Positions 7,763 to 18,231 of a stretch of 39,643 bases of DNA are shown here, piece after piece. Where the stretch lies: the NCBI GenBank assembly GCA_938084845.1, contig CALKEB010000070.1, positions 1 through 39,643 on the forward strand, written 5' to 3'. Made by a program: the position numbers and the translations under genes. How positions within the stretch are numbered: position 1 is the stretch's first letter; each line of letters starts with the position of its first letter. This DNA comes from an uncultured Polaribacter sp. Lineage in GTDB: Bacteria > Bacteroidota > Bacteroidia > Flavobacteriales > Flavobacteriaceae. The notes beneath the pieces were generated by a model, which made no database searches, was not told the origin of the DNA, and saw only the letters and a program-made list of their open reading frames with translations.

Positions 7763-8839
7763 TTAAATACCATCTCCTAACTCTTTCAGTTTCTCTGTAT
7801 TTTCTGCTAGCATTAATTCGTCTATAATTTTTTGAATATCACCATTCATAATGTTTGGTAAATCATACAGTGACAAGCCAATTCTATGATCTGTAACCCT
7901 ACCTTGTGCGTAATTATAGGTTCTAATTTTAGCACTTCTATCTCCAGAAGAAACCATTGAACCTCTTTTAGCTGCATCTTCTGCTTGTTTCTTAGCCAAC
8001 TCCATGTCGTACAAACGAGATCTTAATACTTTAAAGGCCTTTTCTTTGTTTTTATGCTGCGATTTTTGATCCTGGCATTGCGCTACTAAACCTGTAGGAA
8101 CGTGAGTTAAACGTACTGCAGAATAGGTAGTATTTACGGACTGACCTCCTGGACCTGAAGAACAGAAAAAATCAATTCTTACATCTTTAGGGTTTATTTC
8201 TACATCAAACTCTTCTGCCTCTGGAAAAACCATACAGGTTGCAGCCGATGTATGAACACGACCCTGAGTTTCTGTTTGAGGAACTCTTTGTACGCGGTGA
8301 ACCCCTGCTTCGAATTTTAAAATTCCATAAACATCATCTCCATTAACCTCGAACTGAATCTCTTTAAAACCACCATTTGTACCTTCTGAATAGTCTACCG
8401 TTGAGACTTTCCAACCTTTACTTTCACAATATTTTGAATACATTCTAAATAGATCTCCTGCAAAGATACTGGCTTCGTCTCCACCTGTACCTGCACGCAA
8501 TTCTACGACTGCATTTTTAGTATCTTCTGGATCTTTTGGTATTAATAAAAATTTGATTTCATCTTCTAACTGCGGAATCCTTGTATTGGCTTCATCTATT
8601 TCCATCTTAGCCATTTCTGTCATCTCAGCATCTGAACCGTCTGCAATAATTTCTTTAGCTTCTTCAATTGTATTCATAAGGGATTCGTATTCATTTCCCT
8701 TTTTTACAACATCACCTAAATCTTTGTACTCTTTCATTAATTGTGCATAGCGTTTTTGATCCATGATGATTTCTGGCTGAATTATTAAATCAGAAACCTC
8801 ATCATAACGTTGCTTTACAATTCTTAACTTATCTATCAT
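7763..8839 (-). CDS. prfA: peptide chain release factor 1
   Basis: RF1 reads UAA and UAG stop codons and triggers hydrolysis of peptidyl-tRNA. The 358-residue product has the catalytic GGQ at 231-233 in the context [12 protein letters not shown]. The stop-codon recognition tripeptide lies at 187-189 (PQT, in [10 protein letters not shown]); RF1 proteins have PxT here and RF2 proteins have SPF, so this is RF1. The N-terminal helical domain (1-100) is complete. Upstream on the same strand lie a short GAF-like gene and purM. A terminator closes the unit. Confidence 0.97.
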   Translation of the reverse strand: MIDKLRIVKQRYDEVSDLIIQPEIIMDQKRYAQLMKEYKDLGDVVKKGNEYESLMNTIEEAKEIIADGSDAEMTEMAKMEIDEANTRIPQLEDEIKFLLIPKDPEDTKNAVVELRAGTGGDEASIFAGDLFRMYSKYCESKGWKVSTVDYSEGTNGGFKEIQFEVNGDDVYGILKFEAGVHRVQRVPQTETQGRVHTSAATCMVFPEAEEFDVEINPKDVRIDFFCSSGPGGQSVNTTYSAVRLTHVPTGLVAQCQDQKSQHKNKEKAFKVLRSRLYDMELAKKQAEDAAKRGSMVSSGDRSAKIRTYNYAQGRVTDHRIGLSLYDLPNIMNGDIQKIIDELMLAENTEKLKELGDGI

Positions 8840-8886
8840 CTTCTTCTCTTTTCTTGAGCTGCGAATTTACAATTTTTATCTTATTT

Positions 8887-9309
8887 CTATTTGACTTTTA
8901 CTAGAGTATCTTTTGGCAACAAACTAACATCTTCTACATAAAATGCTTCTCCTTTTTTGTGTACATCTAACCATTGTTGAATAAAATTAATAGGCACGTT
9001 TTGTAGGTTGTCTATTTCTGGCTCTATACCTTCTTTACACCATTCAAAAGTGTTAGAACACTCTTTATTTTCTAAATCATATGAAAACACATAACTTCTA
9101 TCTGCACTTACAAAACGACCAATTTGTTCTAAAGAATCTTCTATTAATGCTGTAACATTTGTTAAATCTGCATTAATATACTTTGTAGAAATACTTATCA
9201 AAAGGTTTTGAAAACGCAATTTATAATCAATTATTTTATCTTTTTCTTGCTGTAGTGTATTATTTTCTATCATTTTCACTTTATCATTAAAACTAGTGTT
9301 TAACAACAC
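8887..9309 (-). CDS. short GAF-domain protein, apparently truncated
   Basis: The product has 140 residues. A charged helix (about 15-35) leads into a segment resembling the first half of GAF domains found in sensor kinases and cyclic-di-GMP enzymes: LISISTKYINAD, then LEQIGRFVSADRSYVFSYD, then NTFEWCKEGIEPEIDNLQNVPI. In such proteins the domain continues beyond the LLP segment with a second beta-sheet half. Here the chain stops at once after LLPKDTLVKVK. No kinase, GGDEF or other output domain follows; the next gene is prfA, 47 bases on. It is either a remnant of a larger sensor or a minimal stand-alone protein. The ATG at 9309 is possible, and a second Met at residue 13 is an alternative start. 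Confidence 0.6.
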   Translation of the reverse strand: MLLNTSFNDKVKMIENNTLQQEKDKIIDYKLRFQNLLISISTKYINADLTNVTALIEDSLEQIGRFVSADRSYVFSYDLENKECSNTFEWCKEGIEPEIDNLQNVPINFIQQWLDVHKKGEAFYVEDVSLLPKDTLVKVK

Positions 9310-9408
9310 TTTAATGGTTTTGCAATTGCCTTAAAACAGTAAAAAATAGTTAAATCCTGTTTTGTTAGTGAATTTCAGAATCGGTATACCTTTATATATT
9401 AAAAAAAC

Positions 9409-10590
9409 TTAATGGTATATAAACTCTCCAAATTCACTTTTAATTGTTAATTTTTTGGTGGGTGCCTCTTGCACCTTACCCACAATTTTTGCATCTACGT
9501 TAAACGACTGTGAAATAGTAATAATTTGACTTGCAATTTCTGGAGAAACATACAGTTCCATTCTATGCCCACAGTTAAATACTTGATACATTTCTTTCCA
9601 ATCTGTTTTAGATTGTTCTTGTATTAATTTAAATAAAGGGGGAATAGAAAACATATTGTCTTTTACAATATGTAAATGATCTATAAAATGTAAAATTTTT
9701 GTTTGTGCACCACCAGAACAATGTATCATTCCGTGAACTTCTTTTGAAGAAAATTTTGATAAAATTTCTTTTATAATGGGTGCATATGTTCGTGTTGGAG
9801 AGAGCACTAATTTACCAGCATCTATTGGTGTATCATTTACTGAATCTGTTAACTTAACACCACCAGAATATACCAACTCTTCAGGAACTTCAGCATCGAA
9901 ACTTTCAGGGTATTTTTCTGCCAAATACTTTTCAAAAACATCGTGTCTTGCAGAAGTTAAGCCATTAGACCCCATACCTCCATTATACGCGGTTTCATAA
10001 GTGGCTTGGCCAAAAGAAGATAGCCCTACAATTACATCTCCAGCTTTTATATTGGCGTTATCTATTACATCTTCTTTTTTAATTCTTGCAGTTACTGTAG
10101 AGTCTACAATTATTGTTTTAACCAAATCTCCTACGTCTGCTGTTTCACCTCCTGTTGAATGGATTGTTACTCCAAACTTCTTTAAGTCTTCGATTAACGC
10201 TTCTGTTCCGTTTATAATTGCGGATAAAACTTCACCAGGAATTTTACTTTTATTTCTACCAATAGTAGAAGATAGCATGATATTATCGGTTGCACCTACA
10301 CATAATAAATCATCAATATTCATAATTAGAGCATCTTGTGCAATACCTTTCCAAACGGAAAGATCTCCTGTTTCTTTCCAATACATGTAGGCCAAAGACG
10401 ATTTAGTCCCTGCACCATCTGCATGCATAATTAGACAGTAGTCTTCGTCATTGGTTAAATAATCTGGAACAATTTTACAAAACGCTTTTGGAAATAATCC
10501 TTTGTCTATATTTTTTATTGCATTATGAACATCTTCTTTAGAAGCGGATACTCCTCTTTGTGCATAGCGTTTCGAAATTTCTTGACTCAT
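9409..10590 (-). CDS. purM: phosphoribosylformylglycinamidine cyclo-ligase (PurM type)
   Basis: The product has 393 residues and the AIR synthase fold. It shows the ATP-binding HADGAGTKSSLAY segment (the family has DGVGTK), then NIDDLLCVGA, then HSTGGETADVGDLV, and the C-terminal HCSGGAQTK and GHRMELYV segments. The expected reaction closes FGAM to AIR in purine synthesis using ATP. It is longer than the roughly 345-residue proteobacterial enzyme and differs at several motifs (DGAG for DGVG), which is usual for the Bacteroidota branch. Its own -7 box lies 18 bases upstream. No other purine gene is next to it. The fold is certain; the exact substrate follows by family. Confidence 0.85.
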   Translation of the reverse strand: MSQEISKRYAQRGVSASKEDVHNAIKNIDKGLFPKAFCKIVPDYLTNDEDYCLIMHADGAGTKSSLAYMYWKETGDLSVWKGIAQDALIMNIDDLLCVGATDNIMLSSTIGRNKSKIPGEVLSAIINGTEALIEDLKKFGVTIHSTGGETADVGDLVKTIIVDSTVTARIKKEDVIDNANIKAGDVIVGLSSFGQATYETAYNGGMGSNGLTSARHDVFEKYLAEKYPESFDAEVPEELVYSGGVKLTDSVNDTPIDAGKLVLSPTRTYAPIIKEILSKFSSKEVHGMIHCSGGAQTKILHFIDHLHIVKDNMFSIPPLFKLIQEQSKTDWKEMYQVFNCGHRMELYVSPEIASQIITISQSFNVDAKIVGKVQEAPTKKLTIKSEFGEFIYH

Positions 10591-10607
10591 ACTAATTTAT
10601 TATACTG

Positions 10608-10615
10608 CAAATTTA
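10608..10615 (-). promoter_or_regulatory. -7 box TAAATTTG for purM
   Basis: On the minus strand TAAATTTG fits TAnnTTTG exactly and lies 17 bases before the purM start codon. No good TTG box is seen upstream, since that stretch is the terminator hairpin of the preceding gene. Confidence 0.5.
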
Positions 10616-10625
10616 ATCTTTTACG

Positions 10626-10666
10626 AAAAAAAAAGATAGAAAATGTAAAATGTTTTCTATTATCTT
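10626..10666 (-). terminator. terminator of the type III glutamine synthetase gene
   Basis: On the minus strand AAGATAATAGAAAA pairs with TTTTCTATCTT with a small bulge, and nine T follow. The hairpin overlaps the stop codon at 10660-10662. It separates the glutamine synthetase transcript from purM. Confidence 0.7.
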
Positions 10667-12843
10667 GTGAACAATAACTCTCTATATTTTGTTAATGGCC
10701 ACAAATTATCATCTACCATTGTTTCTAACTTATCACAATGATACCTTATTTGAGAAAAGAATGGTTTTACTTTAGTGCTATATGCTTGGGCAGATTTTAA
10801 TCCTTTAAGTCCTTTTGCATTTTTTCTTTCTGCAATCATTTTAAGTGTAAGCGCATTTATTTCTGTGATATGGTTAGAAATGGTCATGATCAATTCTATT
10901 TGCTCTTTCGCAATTTTTTTAAAATCATTTCCAAAAATTTCTTTTAAATTTTTTGTATTTTCTAGTAGTGTATTTTGATAAATTATAGCGGTTGGTACAA
11001 TATGATTTCTTGCAATGTCTCCCAACACCCTACTTTCTATTTGTAAACGTTTTGTATACTCTGTAATATCTATTTCATAACGCGCTTCTAACTCTACCTT
11101 ATTCATCACCTCCATTTCTTCAAATAAAGAAATGGTTTGCGCTGCAATTTTTACCTGCAATGCTTCTGGTGTTGTTTTATTATTGCTTAAACCTCTTTTT
11201 TTAGCTTCTTTTTCCCATGCATCGCCATAGCCATCTCCTTCGAATCGTATGCCTTTAGAATCTTTAATATATTCTCTCAGTATGTTAAAAATAGCTTCGT
11301 CTTTTTTTAAGTTTTTTGCTTCGATTAAAGCATCTACCTCAACTTTAAATTCTTTTAGTTGTTTCGCAACTATCGTGTTTAAAATAGTCATCGGAATCGC
11401 AGAATTTGTAGAAGACCCAACTGCTCTGAACTCAAATTTATTTCCCGTAAACGCAAAAGGAGACGTTCTATTTCTATCTGTATTGTCTAAGAGTATTTCT
11501 GGTATTTTACCGATTATGTTTAATTTTAAATCTGTTTTCTCTTCTGGTGACAACTTGCCTTTTGTTACATTTTCTAATTCGTCTAAAACATTAGAAAGTT
11601 GTTTACCGATAAATACAGATATAATTGCAGGCGGAGCTTCATTAGCACCTAATCTGTGATCATTACTTGCAGATGCTATAGATGCTCTTAATAATTCTTC
11701 GTACTTATGGACAGCTTTGATCGTGTTTATAAAAAAGGTTAAAAACTGTAAGTTTTTCATTGGTGTTTTTCCTGGACTTAACAGATTAACGCCGTCAGGA
11801 GTAGATAAAGACCAATTATTGTGTTTCCCCGAACCATTAATTTCTGCAAATGGTTTTTCATGAAAAAGTACTTTAAAATGGTGACGTTTGGATACTTTTT
11901 CCATAACATCCATCAATAACGAATTGTGATCTACTGCTAAATTGGCCTCTTCAAAAATTGGAGCCAACTCAAATTGATTAGGTGCAACTTCATTATGCCT
12001 TGTTTTTACAGGGATTCCTAACAACATACATTCTTGTTCCAAGTCTCTCATAAAACTCATTGCTCTAGCAGGAATTGAGCCAAAATAATGATCATCTAAC
12101 TGTTGCCCTTTTGCGGGTATATGTCCCAACAAGGTTCTTCCTGTTAATATAATGTCTGGTCTTGAATTGGCTAATGCATCATCTATTAAAAAATACTCTT
12201 GCTCCCACCCTAAAGTCGCATTTACCTTTGTTGCATTTTTGTCAAAATATTTACAAACTGCAGTTGCATGCGTATCTATTGCTTGAAGCGCTCTTAGTAA
12301 TGGGGTTTTATTGTCTAAGGCTTCGCCTGTATAGGACACAAAAATTGTGGGAATGCATAATGTAGTTTCATAGATAAAAGCTGGTGATGTAGGGTCCCAA
12401 GCTGTATACCCTCTAGCTTCAAAAGTATTTCTAATACCTCCATTAGGAAAGCTAGAAGCATCTGGCTCTTGCTGTGCCAATTGCTCTCCATCAAACTTTT
12501 CCATTGCCACCCCTCCATTCACAGATTCAAAAAAAGCATCGTGTTTTTCTGCAGTAGAACCTGTTAAAGGCTGAAACCAATGAGTATAATGTGTTGCTCC
12601 TTTAGAAATTGCCCAATCTTTCATGCTTACAGCAACTTGATCTGCAATTTTACGGTCTATTTGTGTTCCTTTTTCTATGGCATTTTTTACATTATCATAA
12701 GCCGCTCTTGTTAAATATTGTTGCATAGCATGTGTATTAAAAACATGCTGACCAAATAAGGTAGATCTTCGTTCTTTTTCTGAAATAAAAACTGGCTTTC
12801 TATTTAAAGTTTCTTGTAATGCAGCAAATCTAATTGTTGACAT
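10660..12843 (-). CDS. glnN: glutamine synthetase type III
   Basis: GSIII makes glutamine from glutamate, ammonia and ATP as a large double-ring oligomer. The 727-residue length is typical of the family and much longer than GSI (about 470) or GSII (about 350). Visible signatures are GWEQEYFLID (substrate and metal-binding Glu residues), RHNEVAPNQFELAPIFEEAN, HEKPFAEINGSGKHNNWSLS and NDHRLGANEAPPAIISVFIG, all GSIII-specific versions of the catalytic motifs. The N-terminus (ERRSTLFGQHVFNTHAMQQYL) and the long C-terminal helical part are also characteristic. It is divergent from a type II glutamine synthetase, so two unrelated classes sit back to back. A TATATTTG box precedes it. Confidence 0.95.
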   Translation of the reverse strand: MSTIRFAALQETLNRKPVFISEKERRSTLFGQHVFNTHAMQQYLTRAAYDNVKNAIEKGTQIDRKIADQVAVSMKDWAISKGATHYTHWFQPLTGSTAEKHDAFFESVNGGVAMEKFDGEQLAQQEPDASSFPNGGIRNTFEARGYTAWDPTSPAFIYETTLCIPTIFVSYTGEALDNKTPLLRALQAIDTHATAVCKYFDKNATKVNATLGWEQEYFLIDDALANSRPDIILTGRTLLGHIPAKGQQLDDHYFGSIPARAMSFMRDLEQECMLLGIPVKTRHNEVAPNQFELAPIFEEANLAVDHNSLLMDVMEKVSKRHHFKVLFHEKPFAEINGSGKHNNWSLSTPDGVNLLSPGKTPMKNLQFLTFFINTIKAVHKYEELLRASIASASNDHRLGANEAPPAIISVFIGKQLSNVLDELENVTKGKLSPEEKTDLKLNIIGKIPEILLDNTDRNRTSPFAFTGNKFEFRAVGSSTNSAIPMTILNTIVAKQLKEFKVEVDALIEAKNLKKDEAIFNILREYIKDSKGIRFEGDGYGDAWEKEAKKRGLSNNKTTPEALQVKIAAQTISLFEEMEVMNKVELEARYEIDITEYTKRLQIESRVLGDIARNHIVPTAIIYQNTLLENTKNLKEIFGNDFKKIAKEQIELIMTISNHITEINALTLKMIAERKNAKGLKGLKSAQAYSTKVKPFFSQIRYHCDKLETMVDDNLWPLTKYRELLFTR

Positions 12844-12878
12844 AATCTAAATTTTTAAGATGATTTTTATTTATAAAG

Positions 12879-12886
12879 CAAATATA
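12879..12886 (-). promoter_or_regulatory. -7 box TATATTTG for the type III glutamine synthetase
   Basis: On the minus strand TATATTTG lies 35 bases before the start codon. No clear TTG is found at 19-21 bases, so a transcription activator may be needed. That last point is inference. Confidence 0.55.
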
Positions 12887-13007
12887 CCCCTTAAAAATTA
12901 GGGATAAAGTTTTTTTCATTGAATCTTTTAAATTTTACCCCCTTTTTTTTTGATATATACTTAAAATAATTGATTTTTGTATCGTTAACATCTTACACTT
13001 AATAATT

Positions 13008-14033
13008 ATGGCAAAAATTAAATTAGAATACATTTGGTTGGATGGATATTTTCCTACTCAGAACATGAGAAGTAAAACCAAAGTAGAAGAACATGAAGAC
13101 TTTCAAGGAACAGTTGAAGAATTAGGCATTTGGTCTTTTGATGGATCATCTACCAAACAAGCTTCAGGAGGTTCATCAGATTGTTTATTAAAACCAGTAG
13201 CAATCTATCCAGATCCTGCGAGAATTAATGGGTATTTAGTAATGACTGAAGTCTTAAATGCAGATGGTACTCCACACGTATCCAATGGAAGAGCTACAAT
13301 TGAAGATGAAGACAATGATTTCTGGTTCGGATTTGAACAGGAATATTTTATTATGGATAGTAAAACACAGTTACCTCTTGGTTTTCCAATTGGTGGTTAC
13401 CCTGCACCACAGGGAATGTACTACTGTTCTGTAGGTGGCAAAAATACACATGGAAGATTATTAGTTGAGAAACATGCAGATTTATGTATCGACGCTGGTT
13501 TAAACTTTGAAGGTATTAATCAAGAAGTTGCTTCTGGTCAATGGGAATTCCAATTATTTGCAAAAGGAGCTAAAAAAGCTGGGGACGAAATTTGGATTGC
13601 TCGTTATTTATTAGACAGATTAACAGAGCAATATGGTTACTATATCGATTATCACCCAAAACCATTAGGTAAAGATATGGATTGGAATGGTTCTGGTATG
13701 CATGCAAACTTCTCTAACACTACTTTAAGAACTTGTGGCTCTCAGGAAACATATGAAAAAATATGTGAAGCGTTTAGACCTGTTGTTAAAGAACACATTG
13801 CTGTTTATGGTGAGTTTAATGATCAACGATTAACAGGTGATCATGAAACTGCTTCTATTAATGATTTTTCTTACGGAGTATCTGATAGAGGTGCCTCTAT
13901 AAGAATACCAATTATTACTGTAGAAAAAGGCTGGAAAGGTTGGTTAGAAGACAGAAGACCTGCTTCTAATGGTGACCCATACAAAATTGCTGGTAGAATT
14001 ATTAAAACTGTAAAATCTGCTAACATTAGCTAG
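13008..14033 (+). CDS. glutamine synthetase type II (eukaryote-like)
   Basis: The product has 341 residues. A beta-grasp domain (YIWLDGYFPTQNMRSKTK, then WSFDGSSTKQASGGSSDCLLKP) precedes the catalytic barrel with FWFGFEQEYFIMD, GKNTHGRLLVEKH, GINQEVASGQWEFQL, NGSGMHANFS, GDHETASINDFSYGVSDRGASIRIP and EDRRPASNGDPY. These are the GSII signatures shared with plant and animal enzymes. Regulation by adenylylation, known for GSI-beta, is not expected. It lies head to head with the type III enzyme across a 164-base gap, so both could respond to nitrogen status through shared control. The box nearest to consensus upstream (GATTTTTG around 12972) has one mismatch. A bidirectional terminator follows. 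Confidence 0.95.
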   Translation: MAKIKLEYIWLDGYFPTQNMRSKTKVEEHEDFQGTVEELGIWSFDGSSTKQASGGSSDCLLKPVAIYPDPARINGYLVMTEVLNADGTPHVSNGRATIEDEDNDFWFGFEQEYFIMDSKTQLPLGFPIGGYPAPQGMYYCSVGGKNTHGRLLVEKHADLCIDAGLNFEGINQEVASGQWEFQLFAKGAKKAGDEIWIARYLLDRLTEQYGYYIDYHPKPLGKDMDWNGSGMHANFSNTTLRTCGSQETYEKICEAFRPVVKEHIAVYGEFNDQRLTGDHETASINDFSYGVSDRGASIRIPIITVEKGWKGWLEDRRPASNGDPYKIAGRIIKTVKSANIS

Positions 14034-14050
14034 ATTTTAATTAAATACAA

Positions 14051-14085
14051 AAAAAACTCCGAATTAATATTCGGAGTTTTTTTTT
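14051..14085. terminator. bidirectional terminator between glutamine synthetase II and DUF4136 genes
   Basis: ACTCCGAAT (14056-14064) pairs with ATTCGGAGT (14069-14077) around TAAT, with A-runs before and T-runs after. It serves the rightward synthetase gene and the leftward lipoprotein gene, whose stop codon it touches. Confidence 0.9.
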
Positions 14086-14617
14086 ATTCTACACTTGGGG
14101 GAAATTTAGAAATTATTTCTTTTACAAACAGCTGAATTCTTTCTTCTTTCTTTTGAACACTCTGTAATTTTAATGCTCCTGAACCTACGCCTTGCCAAAT
14201 TAACTCTTTTTTATCTTTATCTATGAAATCTATGAATAGATTTCCTTCTGTATATTCAGATACATTTAGATTATTATTGATCCCATTCCACATCCAAGGA
14301 TTCCAACCCCAACCAAAACCCATATTGTTTTGATTTACATTTACCTGTCTTCTCGATTTCGTAAAAATACTGACTAAGAAGTCTGGATTATTAGATTTTA
14401 CAAACCCTTGCGCTAAAAGTGCATTTTCTATAGCTCTTAAAATTCTTTTCTTATCTAGTGTAGAAATTTCGGCTTTGTCTATACCCGTTTTGTAAAAAGC
14501 AAACGTTTTATAGTTGCTAAAATCTACTTTTGTATCATAATCTGTAACTACCTTTATGGTAGTACATGAATACAGAAAAAACAAAACTACAATAGGTATA
14601 TATTTAAGGAACTTCAT
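14084..14617 (-). CDS. DUF4136 family lipoprotein
   Basis: The product has 177 residues with a lipoprotein signal ending FFLYSC, so Cys18 should be lipidated. The mature part matches the DUF4136 pattern: VVTDYDTKVDFSNYKTFAFY near the start, RILRAIENALLAQGF, and a C-terminal half with GNLFIDFIDKDKKELIWQGVGSG. A Gly/Trp/Asn-rich insertion (GFGWGWNPWMWNG) lies in the middle. The molecular function of the family is not known; envelope location is inferred from the lipobox. It stands alone, divergent from the mutase gene. Confidence 0.88.
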   Translation of the reverse strand: MKFLKYIPIVVLFFLYSCTTIKVVTDYDTKVDFSNYKTFAFYKTGIDKAEISTLDKKRILRAIENALLAQGFVKSNNPDFLVSIFTKSRRQVNVNQNNMGFGWGWNPWMWNGINNNLNVSEYTEGNLFIDFIDKDKKELIWQGVGSGALKLQSVQKKEERIQLFVKEIISKFPPSVE

Positions 14618-14781
14618 AAAACTTAGTTAACGGTTATTTTTATTACAAATAGAACAATAAGTATGCCAAAAAAAAATTGTGTATAGATTTCTTTTGTAAC
14701 AGTTTTTTAAACTCATAAAGAAACGTGTATTTTTTTAAGATTTTCGTAAATTGCACCATTAAAATTAAACATTTATTACGA

Positions 14782-17700
14782 ATGGAACAAATACCTAGCT
14801 ATAATCCAAAGCATAAAGTAAGAATTGTAACTGCAGCTGCTTTATTTGATGGGCATGATGCTGCCATAAATATTATGCGTAGAATTATCCAATCTACAGG
14901 GGTAGAAGTAATACACCTAGGGCACGATAGATCTGTAGAAGAAGTAGTAAATTGTGCTATTCAAGAAGATGTAAATGCAATTGCAATTACTTCGTATCAA
15001 GGAGGACATAATGAGTATTTTAAATACATGTATGATCTTTTGAATGAAAAAGGTGCTGGACACATCAAAATTTTTGGTGGTGGAGGTGGAGTCATATTAC
15101 CTGAAGAAATTAAGGAATTAATGGACTATGGAATTACTCGAATTTATTCTCCTGATGATGGTAGAGCTTTAGGTTTACAAGGAATGATAAATGACCTAGT
15201 ACAACAATCTGATTATGCTATTGGAGACAATTTACAGGTAAGTTTAGAAGATTTAGATGATAAAAAAAATGGTGCTATTGCAAGAGTTATCTCATCAGCA
15301 GAAAATTTTCCTGAAGTAGCCAAAGAAACGCTAGCTAAAATACATGCTAAAAATACAACCTCAAAAACACCTGTTTTAGGGATAACAGGTACAGGAGGTG
15401 CAGGTAAATCTTCTTTAGTTGATGAATTGGTTCGACGCTTTTTAATTGACTTTCCTGAGAAAAGAATTGGTTTAATTTCTGTAGATCCGTCAAAAAGAAA
15501 AACAGGAGGTGCACTTTTAGGAGATAGAATTCGTATGAACGCGATTAATAACGATCGTGTTTACATGCGTTCTCTAGCAACACGACAATCTAATTTAGCA
15601 CTTTCAAAATATGTAAACGAGGCTGTGCAAGTTTTAAAAGCCGCTGAGTTTGACTTAATTATTTTAGAAACATCAGGTATTGGCCAATCTGATACAGAAA
15701 TTATAGAACACTCAGATACCTCTTTATATGTTATGACTCCAGAATTTGGAGCAGCTACACAGCTAGAAAAAATAGATATGTTAGATTTTGCTGATCTAGT
15801 CGCTATTAATAAATTCGATAAAAGAGGTGCATTAGATGCTATTCGTGATGTAAAAAAACAATACATGCGAAATAACAATTTATGGGACATCCACATGGAT
15901 GATATACCTGTTTTTGGAACAATCGCATCACAATTTAATGATCCTGGAATGAATACGTTATACAAACGTATCATGGAGAAATTAGTAGAAAAAACGGAAG
16001 CAGACTTACATTCTAAAATAGAAATTACAAGTGCTATGTCGGAAAAGATATTTGTAATACCGCCAGCAAGAGTCCGCTACTTATCAGAAATTGCAGAAAA
16101 TAATCGTTCTTATGATCACAAAGTAGACGAACAAGTACTTGTTGCTCAAAAATTATATGGAATTTATCAAACCATAACCTCAAATGTAAACTCTGATATT
16201 ACCTTAACAAAAACAGGTTTAGATAATGATAAAATTCTTAATCAAACTAAAGAAGACAAAGAATTTGTAAAGTTACTTTTGGCACACTTCGAAAAAGTAA
16301 AAATGAACTTAAATCCATACAATTGGGAAATCATTCTGAATTGGGACACCAAAGTTCAAAAATATAAAGACCCTATTTACTCCTTTAAAGTAAGAGATAG
16401 AGAAATAAAAATTGAAACGCACAGTGAATCACTTTCACATACTCAAATACCTAAAGTAGCTTTACCTAAATACCAAGCTTGGGGAGATTTGTTACGATGG
16501 AATTTACAAGAAAATGTTCCTGGAGAATTCCCTTATACAGCAGGTTTATATCCTTTTAAAAAAACTGGTGAAGACCCTACAAGAATGTTTGCGGGTGAAG
16601 GCGGACCAGAAAGAACCAACAGACGTTTTCATTATGTAAGTTTAGGTATGGATGCAAAAAGGCTTTCTACAGCTTTTGATTCTGTAACTTTATATGGTAA
16701 CGACCCAGGTCATAGACCTGATATTTATGGTAAAATTGGAAACGCTGGGGTGTCTATTTGCTGTTTAGATGATGCTAAAAAATTATATTCTGGTTTTGAT
16801 TTAAGTCATACTATGACCTCTGTTTCTATGACTATTAATGGTCCTGCACCTATGTTACTGGGATTCTTTATGAATGCTGCCATAGATCAAAACTGTGAAA
16901 AGTACATTAAAGAACATCATCTTGAAGCTGATGTAGAAGCAAAATTGAAAGAAATTTATGATGACAAGGGAATTGATAGACCAAAGTATCAAGGGAAATT
17001 ACCCGAAGGAAACAATGGTTTAGGGTTGATGCTTTTAGGCTTAACCGGTGATTTCGTTTTACCTTCTGATGTTTATCAACAATTAAAAAAAGACACCCTT
17101 GCACAAGTTAGAGGTACTGTACAAGCAGACATTTTAAAAGAAGATCAAGCACAAAATACTTGTATTTTTTCTACGGAATTTGCTTTGCGCTTAATGGGAG
17201 ACGTACAAGAATATTTTATTGAAAAACAAGTTAGAAATTTTTATTCGGTTTCTATTTCTGGATACCATATTGCAGAAGCTGGCGCAAATCCAATTACACA
17301 ATTAGCATTAACACTCTCTAATGGATTTACTTATGTGGAATACTATTTAAGCCGTGGAATGGATATTAATAAATTTGGGCCAAATTTATCATTTTTCTTT
17401 TCTAATGGCATAGATCCTGAATATTCAGTTATTGGAAGAGTTGCTCGTAAAATTTGGGCAAAAGCAATGAAAAATAAATATGGCGCAAATGCAAGAGCAC
17501 AAATGTTAAAATATCACATTCAAACATCTGGGCGATCTTTACACGCGCAAGAAATTGATTTTAATGACATTAGAACAACACTACAGGCTTTATATGCTAT
17601 TAATGACAACTGTAATTCATTACACACAAACGCCTATGATGAAGCCATTACAACACCTACAGAAGAATCGGTTAGAAGAGCTATGGCGATACAGTTAATT

Positions 17701-18210
17701 ATTAATAAAGAATTAGGTTTATCTAAAAACGAAAATCCTATTCAAGGTGCTTTTATCATTGAGGAACTTACAGACTTAGTAGAAGAAGCTGTTTTATTAG
17801 AATTTGATAGAATTACTGAAAGAGGAGGTGTTTTAGGTGCAATGGAAACTATGTATCAGCGCTCTAAAATTCAAGAAGAAAGTTTGTACTATGAAACTTT
17901 AAAGCATACTGGAGAATTTCCAATTATGGGTGTAAATACTTTTTTAAGCTCTAAAGGATCTCCTACAGTGCAACCTGCAGAAGTGATTAGAGCTACCGAA
18001 GAAGAGAAAAAACAACAAATTAAAACTAAAGAGTTGTTAAACAAAGTAAATACAAAAGAAGTAGCCTCTCAAATTGAAATTTTACAAAATGCAGCCATTA
18101 ATAATGAAAATCTTTTTGAAAAATTAATGGAAGCAACTAAAGTATGTTCTTTAGGACAAATTACTAACGCCTTATTTAAAGTAGGTGGTCAATACAGAAG
18201 AAACATGTAA
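14782..18210 (+). CDS. icmF: fused acyl-CoA mutase of the IcmF type
   Basis: One chain of 1142 residues carries three modules. First is an N-terminal B12-binding domain (about 10-140) with FDGHDAA, His25 as the expected cobalt ligand, SYQGGH and a Gly-rich GGGGG run. Next is a MeaB/ArgK-like GTPase (about 180-400) with P-loop GTGGAGKSS near residue 200, [28 protein letters not shown] and NKFD. Last is a mutase TIM barrel. This B12-GTPase-mutase order defines IcmF, the isobutyryl-CoA/n-butyryl-CoA mutase with built-in chaperone. At Phe603 (RMFAGEG) methylmalonyl-CoA mutases have Tyr (MYAGR), which supports the IcmF assignment. An upstream in-frame ATG at 14725 adds 19 unconserved residues, so 14782 is preferred. 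The gene is monocistronic, with a terminator 21 bases after the stop. Confidence 0.88.
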   Translation: MEQIPSYNPKHKVRIVTAAALFDGHDAAINIMRRIIQSTGVEVIHLGHDRSVEEVVNCAIQEDVNAIAITSYQGGHNEYFKYMYDLLNEKGAGHIKIFGGGGGVILPEEIKELMDYGITRIYSPDDGRALGLQGMINDLVQQSDYAIGDNLQVSLEDLDDKKNGAIARVISSAENFPEVAKETLAKIHAKNTTSKTPVLGITGTGGAGKSSLVDELVRRFLIDFPEKRIGLISVDPSKRKTGGALLGDRIRMNAINNDRVYMRSLATRQSNLALSKYVNEAVQVLKAAEFDLIILETSGIGQSDTEIIEHSDTSLYVMTPEFGAATQLEKIDMLDFADLVAINKFDKRGALDAIRDVKKQYMRNNNLWDIHMDDIPVFGTIASQFNDPGMNTLYKRIMEKLVEKTEADLHSKIEITSAMSEKIFVIPPARVRYLSEIAENNRSYDHKVDEQVLVAQKLYGIYQTITSNVNSDITLTKTGLDNDKILNQTKEDKEFVKLLLAHFEKVKMNLNPYNWEIILNWDTKVQKYKDPIYSFKVRDREIKIETHSESLSHTQIPKVALPKYQAWGDLLRWNLQENVPGEFPYTAGLYPFKKTGEDPTRMFAGEGGPERTNRRFHYVSLGMDAKRLSTAFDSVTLYGNDPGHRPDIYGKIGNAGVSICCLDDAKKLYSGFDLSHTMTSVSMTINGPAPMLLGFFMNAAIDQNCEKYIKEHHLEADVEAKLKEIYDDKGIDRPKYQGKLPEGNNGLGLMLLGLTGDFVLPSDVYQQLKKDTLAQVRGTVQADILKEDQAQNTCIFSTEFALRLMGDVQEYFIEKQVRNFYSVSISGYHIAEAGANPITQLALTLSNGFTYVEYYLSRGMDINKFGPNLSFFFSNGIDPEYSVIGRVARKIWAKAMKNKYGANARAQMLKYHIQTSGRSLHAQEIDFNDIRTTLQALYAINDNCNSLHTNAYDEAITTPTEESVRRAMAIQLIINKELGLSKNENPIQGAFIIEELTDLVEEAVLLEFDRITERGGVLGAMETMYQRSKIQEESLYYETLKHTGEFPIMGVNTFLSSKGSPTVQPAEVIRATEEEKKQQIKTKELLNKVNTKEVASQIEILQNAAINNENLFEKLMEATKVCSLGQITNALFKVGGQYRRNM

Positions 18211-18231
18211 TTAAACATCTTTTTCAAATTT

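Noticed and set aside
14725..14781. N-terminal extension of the IcmF protein from ATG 14725
   Set aside because: The 19 added residues are unlike the family and would lie where the promoter is expected; the ATG at 14782 starts the conserved part.
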